Positions 48,237-62,089 of a stretch of 64,000 nt of DNA are shown piece after piece. Source of the stretch: Eonycteris spelaea (Eukaryota; Chordata; Mammalia; Chiroptera; Pteropodidae); contig PUFA01000289.1 in NCBI GenBank assembly GCA_003508835.1, forward strand, positions 434,001-498,000, written 5' to 3'. The translations under genes and the position numbers were made by a program. The first letter of the stretch is position 1, and each line of letters begins with the position of its first letter. The notes under the pieces are model-generated. The model ran no database searches, had not been told where the DNA came from, and saw nothing but the letters and a program-made list of their open reading frames with translations.

Positions 48237-50729
48237 CTAGGAAACAAAGGTAAAAGATGGTCTACACATCAACAACTTTACTGTACTTGCAGTAGTGAAA
48301 GTGATGAAAGACTATGAGGTCCCTGTCTACCTAATTTCTCAATATGGCCTCAATCTAAATATATCCTACACTTAAACTCACAGAAGGTAAAGGAATTGCA
48401 GGGGGAACCCTCAAAACAACACTTGCCCTAGCACAACAGGGTCAATCTCAGAGACAGAACTGGAAAATAGTAGTGGTGACTACTTCATGGGAAAAGACAG
48501 AGAGAACCTCGGGGTTCCAGGAAGCCAAAGTGCATATGATTAAATCAAAGCAATCAGACTGAACTGAAGGCCTTTTAGATGAGTTTTAGTATCCATCCTA
48601 TCCACCAAGGTTAAAAGAGTAGGCAGTGTAGAGAGGGGACCCTACAGCCATAGTGGAGAAAGTCAGGGATGAGATGGAATACATGTATTCACTGATTGAC
48701 ATGTGTATCCCCAATATTACTATAACTATTTCTAGACCCAGTTTCACTGGTGAAAGGTTTCAGAACAGGCCTTCCCAAGATGTGCCACTTTGGCATGTGA
48801 GTTATTTTGAGCTAATGGCAATTGAGATGCTATGTGGGCTCATGAGAAATTTTACCTCTCTCTTAAAGAATTTAAATATGGGGCCTAGTTCACAGTAAGA
48901 ATTAATTACTAGAGATAACTTTTTTGACTTATCTAGAGGGAAGGGCAAACATCTAATTACCGAACATTTGCTCTTCTTATCGTCCTTCAAATGTCCTTCC
49001 TCCCCTCTGAAGCCCTCAGGTGTCTTACCTTATCCTTAGCTCAAAATGCCATATATACTTCATTTTAACTTTCTGTCTCTGGACCTTTCATGTATGTGGG
49101 GTTCCCATGGGTACATATGTAATTAAATGTGGTTATTTTCCCTTGTTAATCTGTCTCATGTAGATTTAATTATTAGACTTATCCAAAAGAACCTTGAAGA
49201 GTAGAGGAAGTTTATTCCTCCCCGATACTGCGAGCTTACCGTTTGCCCCTGGGAAAGTCATTTTACTTCTAAACTTCAGTTTCCAATTTGTGACAAAGGA
49301 CTAATAATAATGGCATTTGGAAGTGATTATGACATGGAAAGAGGTTACGCCTATAAACATGTTTTGTAATCTAAGACTCTACAGAAGTTGAATTAATAAA
49401 AATCTAGAAAGTTTCCATTGTGGCAACATTTTTGTAGGGTCGATTTCTTCAACGGCATTCAATTAATACATGATATACTGATAAAATTTAAGGTTTTCTA
49501 TGGGGCTCAATAATCCTATTTTTATTTTGGAAGAAAGAAATGCGGCTAGTCAAAACCTTTTAAATAGATTTTCCTGAATTGATACATCTTGAAAAGAAAA
49601 TTGCTCTTTACAATGATTGCTAAGATTTCTATCCAGACCAAACCAATTTGAGCGTAATGTATATTGTATACCTCATGGTAGGCAGAAGCAGACAGGTTTG
49701 GAAAAGAAGCTAGAGAGAATGAAAAATGTTAAATACTTATCTTCTGTACTTATCTTTCATTAAATTTTAAAATTAACCTGTAAAAATGTTTGTCAAAAGA
49801 AAAGCTAATACTTTCCTTTAAGTTACATTTATGATAATTGAAGTCAGACTGAAAAAAAAAGCAACTCCAGCCTCAAATGAGGCTAGTCTTATCTTGTTAC
49901 TTTCCTTTTCAAATGTTTACTATAGTGTATTATGCATAGAGTCTGCCTTGAGGGATGTCTACTTAAATGCACAATGTGGTACTTAAAAGGGAAGATATAA
50001 GATATTGTTTTGAAGAGCCAAAAGTTTTTATTTAGCATGTTTAAGAAGTGTGATAATTTATTCAGATCCCTTCTCCCACTACCAAAACTCTCTAGGTTTT
50101 TCATGTACATTATATGATTAAAAAGAAAAGAATTAAATTAAATTCATTAAAGGGGGAAAATAGAAGTTTCATTCCTTTTTAAGTGATATCCAAGTTATTA
50201 TCTTGTAAATAAAATGCTATATTAAATTTAAAATTTAAACAGAGGTATCAAGATACTATTAGCAATCCCAGACCAACATGATTTGTGATAAAGACTATCC
50301 TGTTGCAAATTTCCCAAGTAATATGTCTGAAAACCAGTTAGATAGCTAGCTCTAAAGCCAACACACAGGGTATAAAGAGTAGAGAGAAAATTGCATAAAG
50401 AGAATTGTGCTGAAGAGAGTTTTGCTGATTTTCTTGCTTCCTCAAAATAGGAAGGGTGTGGGGAAAATGTCATTGTTTTTCTTCAAGCCAGTGAAAGAGG
50501 ATTCAGTGGGATCCCTTGTAGTTTTCTCCAGAGTGAGAAAAACAATTCTTAAGTCTATTACTTCAATTGTTTCCTTTATTTCTTTAGACATAGTACTAGA
50601 TAACCTGGGGTACAGGTATATGACTGACATTATTTTACTATCAAAATGGTCCTGCTTTACAATAAACATAACCATATTATTTGTTTGTTTTCTTGAAAGT
50701 TGTGGGCTATAGGATAATTAGACAGTTTT

Positions 50730-50806
50730 TGGAAATACTTCCAAATAAGAAAAAATAATCATATTATTTGGAAATACTTCCAAATAAGAAAAAATAATCA
50801 TATTAT
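50730..50806. repeat. Exact 39-bp tandem duplication
   Basis: The unit starting tggaaatacttccaaataag at 50730 repeats at 50769 with a period of 39 and no mismatch over the overlap visible (about 38 bases). Each unit contains a small inverted motif, ggaaatacttcc. Confidence 0.95.
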
Positions 50807-51411
50807 ATTACCAGAACCATTATTACGTATTTGGTTAACACGGTATTAGTGTCATGATCTTAAAACTATGCTCACAGTTAGTCAAAGCCACAAAGGAATT
50901 CCAACAGATGTCATTTTAATCTTTTAGGATTTGTGGCACTCCTGATAGGAAACAGACAAGTGATGTGTACAGAATGAAATAGTAAACAGATTAACAGATT
51001 CCAATCAAGTGATATAACAGCCTGTCTAAGCATAGACTAATAATTAGGAATGTTTAAATTGATTCTAAGAAAAAAAAGTAGGGCATAAGAGCATACTGTT
51101 TTAAGAACAAAGCAACTATAAAAAGAGCTTCTGTGTCACCACTAGTTTGGGGCGAAGATCACTCGGCATCCTGGCTAAGGACTTTGTTACTTGGTAAGAA
51201 ACCAGAGTGAGTTGAAAAGGCACCTTTTATCCAAGAAGATTCACAATTAAATTTATAAAAGTTTAGGAGATGCAAACCCATACATTAGTATTTTTTAATT
51301 TTAAATATCTATATATTTGGTATTTTAGTTGTTTATAATGTTCAAGAGGTCAGAATAACAGATTAGCCCTGTGATTGCAATTTAAATAATGTTAATTAAG
51401 AAAATGGGTTG

Positions 51412-52145
51412 TAGGACAAATAATAATAAATGTTGGCGAGGATACAGAGAAAAAGGAACCCTCATACACTGCTGGTGGGACTGGGAATTGGTACAGCCAC
51501 TATGGAAAACAGTATGGAAGTTCCTCATAAGAATTGATTTACCATATGATCCAGCAATCTCTCTACTTGGGTATTTACCCCAAAGGCTTGAAAACCCATA
51601 TCCAAAAAGATATTTGCACACCGATGTTCATAGTAGCATTATTCACAGTGGCCAGGACATGGAAGCAATCGAAGGTCCTATGATAGATGATAGCTAAAGA
51701 AGCTGTGGTACATATATACAATGGACTATTACTCAGGCATAAGAAGAGATGAATACTGCTATTTGCAAAATATGGATGGACCTTGAGATAATCATGCTAA
51801 GTGAAATAACCCAGACAGAAAAAGTTGAAAATCACATGATATTACTTATATGTGGAATATAAACCTAAAAGCAACAAATGAACAGGACAAACAAACAGAG
51901 ACTCATGGGCTTGGACTATAGACTAGTGGTTAACAGAGGGAAGGTGGGGGTAGGATGGTTGTATATGGGGAAAAGGAGGTCAAATATGTGGTGACAGAAA
52001 GAAATCTAATTATGGGAGCTGAACACAGAGTGTAAATATATATATGCCTTACTGTTAAAGTGTACAGTTGAAACTTATTGGATTTTGTTAATCAATGTCA
52101 CCATAAAAAATAAATTAATTAATTAAAAAATAATAGTAATAAAAA
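51412..52145 (+). mobile_element. 5'-truncated LINE-1 insertion with 14-bp target-site duplication
   Basis: Carries the C-terminal end of L1 ORF2, still open for about 100 codons (peptide landmarks [13 protein letters not shown] and [14 protein letters not shown]), then the 3' UTR and an A/T-rich tail. The flanks aagaaaatgggttg (51398-51411) and aagaaaataggttg (52146-52159) differ at one base. The element is a relic; the open frame is only the tail of ORF2. Confidence 0.88.
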
Positions 52146-52579
52146 AAGAAAATAGGTTGAGATATTTTAAAATGTATGAAATACCACTGAACATATAAAA
52201 GAACTTAAATCTTAATATATTTACACATTTTATACATTAGAAGATTTATTTAAGTCTTGGGAAGGTTTTTGTCAGTCAGACTACTAAGTACTTTAAAAAA
52301 TAGGGTTTAAGTTATAAAAATGCAGTTTTAAAATATTTTTGAGTGTTTAATTGAAAAAGTTTGAAAATGGGATTATATACTCAAAAGGTCCCTTGAAATT
52401 GACTTAAAATTTTCTTCCCTACAAATAGAATAAAATAATGAAATTGACCTTAACAGCTTAAGAACTAGGTTTAGAACTTTTCATTAAATAAGAATATTCA
52501 TTTAAAAATAATTTTCAATTAAGTTTTTCTGTATATAATCTGAGGGCCATTTTTTTTTTTTAAGTTAGGAGAGAAACAT

Positions 52580-53660
52580 TGTGGTCCTAGAATAGACAAA
52601 GTTTTCCTATATATGACACAAAGTGTGTGATCAATAAAAGAAAAAAAAGAAAAGGTAAATTGGGCTTCTTCAAAAGTAAAACCTCTGCTCTTTGAAAAGA
52701 ACTATAAACAGAATGAAAAAACAAATCACAAATTAAAGAAAAATATTTTCAGATCATGTAATAAAAGACTTGTATCTAGACTATTTAAAGAACTTCCGAA
52801 ACTCAATTTAGGAAAATAAACAATCTATATTTTTAAAAAATGGGCAAAAGATTTGAACACTTCATCAAAGAAGATATATGAATTGCAAATGAGCATATGA
52901 AAAGTTGCTCAACATCATTAGTCATGAGACAAATGAAAATTAAAATAATGAGACACTGCTACACAGATATCAGAATGACTAAAATGAAAAAAGACTGACC
53001 ATAGTGAGTGTTGACAAAGATGTGGAAGAACCAGAATGTAAAATGGCATTCTTGGGAAACTATTAAAAGAGTTTCTTTAAAAGTTAAATATAAGCCTATA
53101 ATATGATCTAGCCATTCCACTTCAAGGTATTTTCCCATTAGAAATCCAAGCATTAGCCAACAAAGACTTACACACAAATGTTCAGAGCAGCTTTATCTGT
53201 ACAGTCAAAAATTGGAAACAAGCAAATATCTATCAACAAATGAATGGGCAAACATATTCTAGTATACTCTCACATGGACTACTAATCAATAAAAAGGAAT
53301 AAACTATATTGATAGATGAAATAATATGGATCTCAAAATAATTAAGCTGAGTAAGGAAGTTAGATAAGAGTACATGCCTTATGATTACTTTTGTACAAAA
53401 TTATAGAAAATGCAAACTGATTTGTAGTTATAGAAAGCAGACCGGTTGCCTAAGGATGCAGTGCCCTATGGAGAAGCATGCAAGCCTGATTACAAAGGGG
53501 CAGGAAAAAATCTTGGGGAATGATGGATATGTTCATTATCTTGATTGCGATAATGGTTTCGCAATGCACATATATGTCAAAACTTATTAAATTCTACACT
53601 TTAAATATGCATAGATATATATTTTTGTCAATTATGTCTTAATAAAGTTTTTAAAAGGAG
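52580..53660 (+). mobile_element. Old L1M-type LINE, ORF2 end and 3' UTR
   Basis: 'aaaatgggcaaaagatttgaacac', 'gaaaagttgctcaacatcatt', 'tagccattccacttcaaggt', 'agcagctttatctgtacag' and the 3' end 'gtcaattatgtcttaataaag' follow an old L1M subfamily in order. Heavily mutated, no usable frame. Confidence 0.78.
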
Positions 53661-54864
53661 AAAATAAAAACTAAGTCTGACCATAGCCAGGAAAGCTTGT
53701 TCCATGAAGCTGTTTGGATTCTTTTTTTCGTCAAAAAAAAAAAAAAAGTTAAAAAATTTTTTTTCTAAAAGTTAATTTCTTCCAATTAAAACAAAAATCT
53801 GTAAAACAAAAGAAACCAAAACCCATGCTAAGTTCTGAGGTCAGCCCTCCTTAGACAAATAGTCAAAGCATAAGTAAGATGCCAAGTAACTTTTATTTTA
53901 TAAAGTTAGAATTTGGATTGATAATCATTTCTTTAAAAATTCATTATTCATTATTATTCTTGTTTTTCTATCCACCTCTAATTTCCTATAGTGTTTAAAA
54001 CTGAAATAATAACTACAATTACAGGATTATTTAAATAATGTGAAGTTATTTCTACATTTTAACTTTGATCAACATCAAGATGGATGTATACAAAGTAAAA
54101 ATAATAAAAGCACTATTAGAGCTCTAGAAGACTAAAAACTAGCCTCTCTAATACAATAATACATTAATATTTCTTTCCTTAGGTGTAAGCAAAGATCAGG
54201 TAGTAGAGAAAAATATTATTGCCTAATATAGTTAGGAAAGACTAAGAAACTGAGATTTTAAGGTGAAAAGTTTTAATTGGATATTGTCTCAAGGTAGAAA
54301 ACAGATGTGTCTCAACATTTTTATTGAAGTTGGAGCAAGCTTAATATTTGTCAACTTTTCCATTGTACTTTCCCAGTGAGAGAGAAGAAACTAAAACAAA
54401 CACAAGTCTAAATTGCCTTTCTGGGCCTCTGGCTCATGTCAACTACTTATCTAAATAGAAATCATATATGTCTGCTCTCTGCTTTCAAAGGACAGCTTTG
54501 AAAAACCAGAAGGAAAAACTATGGAATTCTTCAATCTCTCTCTGTATCATTTAAACTTAGAAATAAAGTAAAATTCCCAGTTTCACATCTGTTGCATTTG
54601 TCCTCATCAACGAAGAGTACCAACAGAAAACAATATAAGGTAGAATTTGGGTTTTGAGTATTATATTTCTATACGACCCCTCCTCCACACCCATTGACTT
54701 TTGTTAGGATCACTGTAGTAGGAAACTTGCTGGTCTTCCTCAAGAAATATAGACTGAAAATACCTCAGAGTGGGCAGTCACTAAAGAAAACAAATGTATA
54801 AAGCACAAAAGACCTAGTGAAAAAATTAATATTTGTCCTCTATAGTGTAGTAAAAAAATTAGGG

Positions 54865-57030
54865 TGATAGGCAAAATTCTGAGATTGCCTCAAGATTCCT
54901 TCCATGTTGTGAACTGCTTATGCATGGAGACACATGGCAAGGATCTGAGGGTGACCTCTAGGAGCTGACAGTGTACCCCAGCCAACAACCAGCAGGAAAA
55001 TGGTCCTATGACCATAAGGAACTGAATTCTGCCAACAGCCAGTGACCTAGGCATATAACTTGAGCCTCAGAAGATATCACAGTCTCAGGTGATACCTTGA
55101 TTTCAGTCTGGTGAGATCCTGAAAACAGTAACCCAGATTCCTGAACAAAATAAAGTGTGACATAATAAATTTGTGTTGATTTAAGTCACTAAATTTGTGG
55201 TCATTTGTCTCAAGCCAATAGAAAACCAATACAGATTTTGGTACCTGAAAGTGAGAATCTGCTATAACAATAACTAAAAATGTAGAAGTGGTTTTAGAAT
55301 TAGCGAGCAAAAGCTGGACAATTTTTAAGCAGCACAATAGAGAAAGTCTAACATGACTTCAACAGGTTTTTAATAAACATCTAGACTTTCATCTCAACAC
55401 AGCTGGTGAGGGCTCAGAAGGAAGTGAGGGACATATTATTGGAAAGTGAAGAGAGGAAGATCTTTGTTATGTAGCGGCAGAAAGCATGGTGACATTGTGT
55501 CCTGCAGTTATGTGGAAAACAGAACTTGTAAGTGACAAAGCTGGATATATAACTAAGGAGATTTCCAAGTGACGTGTTAAAGGTGTACCTGGTTTCTTCT
55601 TGCTTCTCATAGCCTCTCCAGATAGCAATAGATGCTAAAAATCTGAAGTGGCTGCCAAAAACACAATAAATAAAAAATGGTTTTTGCTAAAATTTCATAA
55701 AGATCAAAGGTCAAAGAAATCAATCACACAAAAGGCCTTTTAAGATTTAAGATCTAGGATAAGCTTTAGAGTTTTCCTTCAACCATCTCAACAGGAGGCA
55801 AAGAAAGGAAAAGTATTATTTTGAAAAAATTAGGTGTAGCTTTGGACTAACGCAATGAATCCCTATGAAACCCACATAAAATCCAGAGTTCATGAGAAAA
55901 TGGTTTCAGCATAAACACTTCCAACTTGAATAAAAGGAAAAAGAAAGACTATAAAACGTAAAGATGCTATTGTTGGACTCTCCCAAATTCTACTGGCAGG
56001 AAGAAGGCTGGTAAAATTACTCAGCTCCAAACATGTGCCACCGTCCTTGAAAAAAGAATGATTCAGAAGGCAAAATCAAACCTCAGATGGCAGAGTCAAA
56101 AGCCATGAAGGATTATTTCTAATTAAAAACTCTGACTGGAGTTTGCCAACCAGTATTTCAAAACTGTTATGGGCCAGTGACTCCTTTTTACTTTTAATTC
56201 TTACCTTCCCCCTTTTTAACCAGATATCTACAATAGCTATCCCATGCCTGTCCTACCATTTTATGTCGGGAATGTTGAAACAGTCTCTTTAGCTTTACAG
56301 GTTCACAGATAGATGACACACGCCTAAGTTAGTTGATTGAGATGAGATTTTGGACTTTGAGCTGCTGTTGTAATGGGATATGAACGCTGAAAACTTTGGG
56401 AGTATTTTGCTTGTGTGCGTGCATGCATGGGGGAGAGTGAATAATTGAGGGCCAGAGGACGAAATGTAGTAGGCAAAATTCTGAGATGCCCCCAAGATTT
56501 CTGCTGCTGATATACCAGCTCTGTGTTTTCTCCTCCTCTTGAGTATGGGTAGGAACTTGTGGATATCAAGGGATAGTCATTCACTTGATTAGGTTATGTC
56601 ATAGAAGACTTAGTTGGCTACTGAAAAGAGACTCAAAAACAGGGAGATTTCTCCTACTGTCCTTGAAGGAGCAAACAACCATGTCATGAACTACTTCTCG
56701 AGCAGATCACATGGCAAGGATGTGATAGTAGCATTGATGAGCTGAAAGCACACCCCAGCTTACAGCCAGCAAGAAAATGGGAACTTCAGACCTATCGCTG
56801 CAAGGAACTGAATCCTGCCAACAACCAGAGCTTAGGAAAAGATAGTAAGGCTCAGATGAGATCTCAGCTCTGGCAAACATCTTGATTTCAGCCTAGTACA
56901 ACCCTACCCAGAAGATCCAGTTAACACCTATCTGGACTCCTTAACCACAGAAACTGTAAGAGAATAAATATGTGTTTTTTCTGCTACTAACTTTGTGAAA
57001 TTTGTTATATAGCAATAGAAATTGAATACA
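54865..57030 (+). mobile_element. ERVL-MaLR element (MLT1-like): two LTRs flanking internal region
   Basis: Left LTR 54865-55233 and right LTR 56465-57030 share 'aggcaaaattctgaga', 'cacatggcaaggat', 'aactgaatcctgccaac'-type and 'cttgatttcag' blocks in the same order. The left copy lacks about 180 bases present in the right one, with the deletion near 54905. The 1.2-kb interior (55234-56464) begins 'attttggtacctgaaagtgag' and contains 'ggctcagaaggaagtgaggg' and 'cctgcagttatgtggaaaacag', the MaLR internal pattern. MaLR elements are ancient, non-autonomous and carry no intact gag, pol or env. None is seen here, and all frames are broken. Confidence 0.78.
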
Positions 57031-58759
57031 AATGGTGTAGGTTTTGAAGAAACTATAACAAAGTAATATTATACTTTTACTCTTGGGTTGTCTGGATAAT
57101 GCTTTCAGACTATTAAAAGGGATCTCATAAGATCAGAAACATTCTGGGTAAACTGTCATTCTAGACCTCAAGCTTCTTACAAACCTAATACTTCATGCTT
57201 TATCAACAAAGCAATTTGCACTGAGGTGCCATCATCATTTGTTTAGGATGTAAGGTTAGATGGTCTAGAAAGGTTGACCAAAACGCACTCCGCTCCAAAT
57301 TAAAGTGACTAAGATAAGCAAGACAAACAGAGACAGCCTTTTAAAGAGGTTCCTACTACTTTTCTGATTTTCCACCATTAGCATTCTCAAGATCAGGTAA
57401 TATTTCTGAAGTTATGATTTAACTTATAAGCAAGAAGCCAGCTATTAAACGTATGAGTAAGCAGAAGGCAACAAACACTATCTACTCAGAAAATACTAGA
57501 CGTTGAATATTGAAGGTGAAAATAATGTCTTCTCTTGTTCTTTCTTACAAATCTACCAGATCTAAGAAGTTCTGAGTAAATTTTGGGTAAAGTAGCAGAT
57601 GCCATTTATATTAATATGGAGCAAAATCAACTTTGACTATAGAAAATGAGAACAGTTAGCCCAAATAACTTCACAAGTGGCAGAGAAAGCACAGTACATC
57701 TAGACATACTCTAGTAATTGCAACAACAGTTTTAACTTAATATTGGGAGACAGTCGAAATTTCTACTGAAGGTGTAAGTTTTTATATCTAAGCAGTGACA
57801 CAAGATATATTAATACTGAATACTATTTGCATTATGCCATTTTCATATTCACATAATTGTGACAACTAAATTAGATTATTGCTTATAATTTACATAACGA
57901 CAACTTGCAAGAGCTAAATTGACCTCAAATCATGTGGTTTGGGTTACTCCCTTTTTTTGTGGCAATCTAACTCTATACAGATGTGTTTCTCAAAAGACAG
58001 TTTTCATTCCTATAATTGTCATTTTAATTAACTCAGGAAACTTTCATAAATAAGAATAACTAATATGTAAAAATACTAGAGCCCTTTTTACATGAGAAGA
58101 TAAAAAAATTCTGGTTTATAGACAAATAATGACAAAATTTTGGATACTTGTTCAATAATATTAATGTATTATAGATTACAAAAACTGAAATGATGTACTC
58201 CTCTACACTTCACTTGTCAAAATTATGGCTTTAATTTCTGATTATATCACACCTTCTCCTTTAACTTGATGCCATTCAAGTCAAAACAATCTCCGTCCAT
58301 TCTCAGAAAGCTAGTGTTTTCTATATCTAGCCTCCTCTACAGGAGAATTCCTCTGCTGCCAAGATTTTACCTGGTTATTTTAGGGCAGGTTATTCCTAAA
58401 TCTATCTGCAGCTTTAAGATAACCGTGTTTCAAATTCTAGGTTTTCAATTTTAACTATGTACTATACATTTTTGCCAAGATAGATATGTCCTCTTATATT
58501 ATATTCAGTAAATATAAAAAAGCAATATTTTTCTCCAAATTAGCCACTCTCACTATTCCAAAAAGATTAATGGGACCACTATCTTCTAACTACCAGGCTC
58601 AAAGTCTCTCTTCTTTGACTTCTGCACCCACTCCCTTTCTTGTCAACAATAGCTGTTGTTTAATCATTCTTCATTTCTTCTCCAATTAACTTTCTTTCAA
58701 GTCTCACTTTTTCTGCCATCCATTTCCCCTCTCATTCTGTATATATACATATTTTTTGA

Positions 58760-59215
58760 GTTTTTTAAAAAATTGTGATTATTCTGCAAATATACTTCCA
58801 TGACTTGCTTTCGTTTCGAATTAAACTGTGAGATTTATCCATGTTTATTTGTGTTGCTTATTCATTTTCACTATTGATTAGGATTCTATTGTTGGAATTT
58901 AAATTGTTTTCTAGTTTTTTTTGTTAATAAAAATAATGTTGCTATGAGCATTTTTTATCTGTGTACATAATGAATAGAAATTTTAGATTATAAAGTTGCT
59001 CACTCTGACATTTCAATAAAGCAAGTTGCTTTTCAAAGTGATTATACCCACTTTTATTCCAATAAGTAGCATAAGAGTATTTATTATATTAAATTCTGGT
59101 ACTAGATGTCAACAGAGTTTTTGATATCAAACTTATGAGTATGAAATTGTATCACACTGTAGTTTTAACTTACATTTTTGTAATCACTTGTGAGGTTAAA
59201 CATTAAGTTTCTGTG
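58760..59215 (-). repeat. Antisense old L1 3' fragment
   Basis: 'gtgagatttatccatgtttat', 'aataatgttgctatgagcattt', 'gttgcttttcaaagtga' and 'cacttgtgaggttaaac' match reverse-complement L1 sequence of an old subfamily. Confidence 0.62.
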
Positions 59216-59220
59216 TTAGT

Positions 59221-59588
59221 TACCATATTAGTTTGCTAGAGTTGTCATAACAAATTCCAGGAATGGCTCAAACAACAGAAATTTATTTTCTCACACTTCT
59301 AGTGGCTAGAGATCCAAAATCAAGATGTTGGCAGGGTTGATTTCTTCTGAGGCCTTTCTTCCTGCTTGTAGACAAATGTCTTCTCCCTGTCTCAAGAATT
59401 CTGTCTACACCGTGTCCTAACTTCCTCTTCTTATAAGGACACCAGTCATATTGAATTAGGACCCATGCTGAATTCAGTTTTAACTTAATTAACTTTTTAA
59501 AGGCCTTAACTCCAAATGCAGTCACACTCTCAGGTACTGGTGATTAGGGATTCAACATATAAATTTTGAGGAGACACAGCCCATAACA
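59221..59588 (+). mobile_element. Solo LTR of the ERVL-MaLR group (MST-like)
   Basis: 'attagtttgctagagttgtcataac', 'ggctcaaacaacagaaattta', 'gttggcagggttgatttctt', 'cttataaggacaccagtcat' and 'ggagacacagcccataaca' in order. 368 bases, no internal region. It lies directly against the L1 fragment. Confidence 0.8.
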
Positions 59589-60829
59589 GTTATTTTTGTA
59601 TTCTGGAATTACAGATAAGGGATTATAAATATATATTTCATTAAATAGGCACACTAGCTTTATAAGAAATTCTATTATCCTTGGGTGCACTATGACATAA
59701 TCCTAGGAACTTGAGGATGAAATTGAATCCAATTAAAATTGATTGGTATAATCAAGATTATGTTTAAGGGCCATCTTTTTTAAAATGGACATTAAAATTT
59801 AAAACAAATATTCCATTGCCTATTGTTAATATGAGTTTCAATTAACAAATTATTAAAGAGATCACACCTCAATATAGGCTTTTGTCTCCATTCCTGGCCT
59901 GCAGTATGAAACCCCCATGTGTGACCCCAGCCCAGTCTTTGCCTTCTGAGTGTAAGGAATTTAATAAGCCAGTGAGAAACTGGGAACACAAGAGCCAGTT
60001 AGAGGTAGAAGGTGGCCTATGTGATAGAAGGCTATGTTGTAAATCTGTGTTTTAGGGAGAAATAGGAGAGTCTTCAAGAAAACAGAGAAACTTCCAGAAA
60101 CAACAGATACCTAAACAAAAAGAGAGAAATAGTTGCTGTAATCAGTTAGCTGTAAACACTTGGGTGATTAGAGGGAAACAATAGGGTTGCTTTTTAACGG
60201 ATATTTCTAAAATCCCCTCCAGAGCAGTGATTATATCTATTTGAGAATATCTAAGTATATGCAGATGACTAGGACCCCAGTAATCTGGATTGTACAAATA
60301 AGACTTAAACACTGACATTTAATTAATGAGCATGGTGGTGAGTTAATTATATTCTGTGTTCATTACTCAAGAACGTGGCCAAGTATACATGAACATTATG
60401 ATTAAAAGAATATGATGCTTAACATCTTCCGTTTTCTGTTATTATATCATATGTAACGTTAGTGACATCATAGCGTAAATATATGGAATACCCTCAAAAA
60501 GACCTCCCTTGCATTCAAGTAAACAAAAAATTTCATATATCTAAATGGACGAAATGTCTGGTCATGTTCTCAACTTTCAGTGCCCTCCTAATACAGTTCC
60601 AGTATTATATACTCATAAGAAAGCCATCACTAAATTTTGGTTTGTTTCTACTCATAACTTTATAGAATAAGTTAACTTGTCAAAAGTGCCAGTAGGAAGC
60701 TTTTTAAAATATCTTCAAAAACAGGAATGAAAAGTATTTTTATTCCCGTTAGTCATGCCGTAAAACCTTTACAAGTTACAGAATATATTTTTCTCTCTAA
60801 TGCCACACTGCTAAAGGAAGGAGGAAGAA

Positions 60830-60940
60830 GGAAGGAAGGAAGGAAGGAAGGAAGGAAGGAAGGAAGGAAGGAAGGAAGGAAGGAAGGAAGGAAGGAAGGA
60901 AGGAAGGAAGAAGGGAGGGAGGGAGGGAGGGAGGAGAGAG
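60830..60940. repeat. (GGAA)20 microsatellite followed by GGGA tract
   Basis: Twenty uninterrupted GGAA units (60830-60909), then GAA, then about six GGGA units and a purine-rich end. Confidence 0.96.
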
Positions 60941-61059
60941 GGAAAAAGAAAAAGTAAAAAGAAAAAAGAAAGAAAATTTTGGCTTTTGAACTGAGCTAAT
61001 GGGCAGACTGATTTCTTGATTTGGAAAATGGGGATTGCTGAATTAATACATGCAATAGT

Positions 61060-61130
61060 CTTTGAGCATGTGCCTGGCACATAATAATTACTCAGTAGAT
61101 GTTAAGTATTATTATTAAAAATTTATTAGT
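61060..61130 (+). repeat. Possible MIR 3' end remnant
   Basis: 'gagcatgtgcctggcacataataattactcagtagatgttaagtattatt' matches the MIR terminal part. Confidence 0.5.
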
Positions 61131-62089
61131 GAGAGATCTTGATGAATAAATTTTTAAAAACTTTTTAGTCTTTCTGGCAGTTCACAGATGAAATTTGATA
61201 AAGAAAAGGAAAATGCTGGCTACATTTGCAAGCATGCTAGCCTGAGATAGGCTTAACCTACAGATAAAGAAAGAAAATTCGAGCTCCTTGATCTTTTACA
61301 TATCTAATACAAAGGTAAATTCTAACTTAAAGAAGAAAAGCACATTGCTTGCTGTTTTAGTAAGTAAACATGCTGAAACAGCATTAAAATACAGATAGGG
61401 AAGACAGACAATTCTGGAAGCCTTCCATACCCTGAGGCCTTTCATTTCTTAGGAGAAGTGGAAACAGGGTGGTGAAAAGACCCAGCTTCTATAACCATAT
61501 CACATTTCCATATTCTGAAACTTCTTTTCTAACATCTCTGATTATTACATTTGGCTTACTAAGGTGGAGCTTTTCTAAGGATAATACTAGTGGTTAAGAG
61601 AGAATTTCTGCAGCTAAATTTTAGAAAACCGAACTCCACAATAAGCAAGTTACTGTTTTTCTCTTGCAATACTTCTAATTCGGTCATGAAAAAAGTTCCA
61701 GTTTAGTGCTAGTTTGTTTGTTGTACTTGCTAATCTCCCTTTGTTAACAAACAGGCACACATCCAAGCTTCCAGCAATGCTGCACAGGCAGGCCACGCTA
61801 TCAGGTTCAGATTGAACAACATTATTTCGTTGTCATGTATTCTAATGGTATATTGACTTTTGTACTTACCTTCAACCTAATAACATTCTACTGGTTTCCA
61901 CTTAAGGAAACAATATTGATCTAAGTTTTTCTTTTTAAATAAATAAATTGAAGCATAAAAATTAGGTATTTAAAAAATATTACAGCATTAAGATAAGGCA
62001 GAGATTATGACAGTGGTACTCAAATAGAAATATAGGAAATACAAGATTAAGAAAATTCTATTCTTAAGGAAAAATGGATAACTCAGCAA

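Noticed and set aside
51389..51697. Protein gene of about 100 codons
   Set aside because: The translation is the C-terminal end of LINE-1 ORF2 in a 5'-truncated copy.
60727..61080. Open frames with long Glu-Gly-Arg-Lys or Leu-Pro-Ser repeats
   Set aside because: Artefacts of the (GGAA)20 array.
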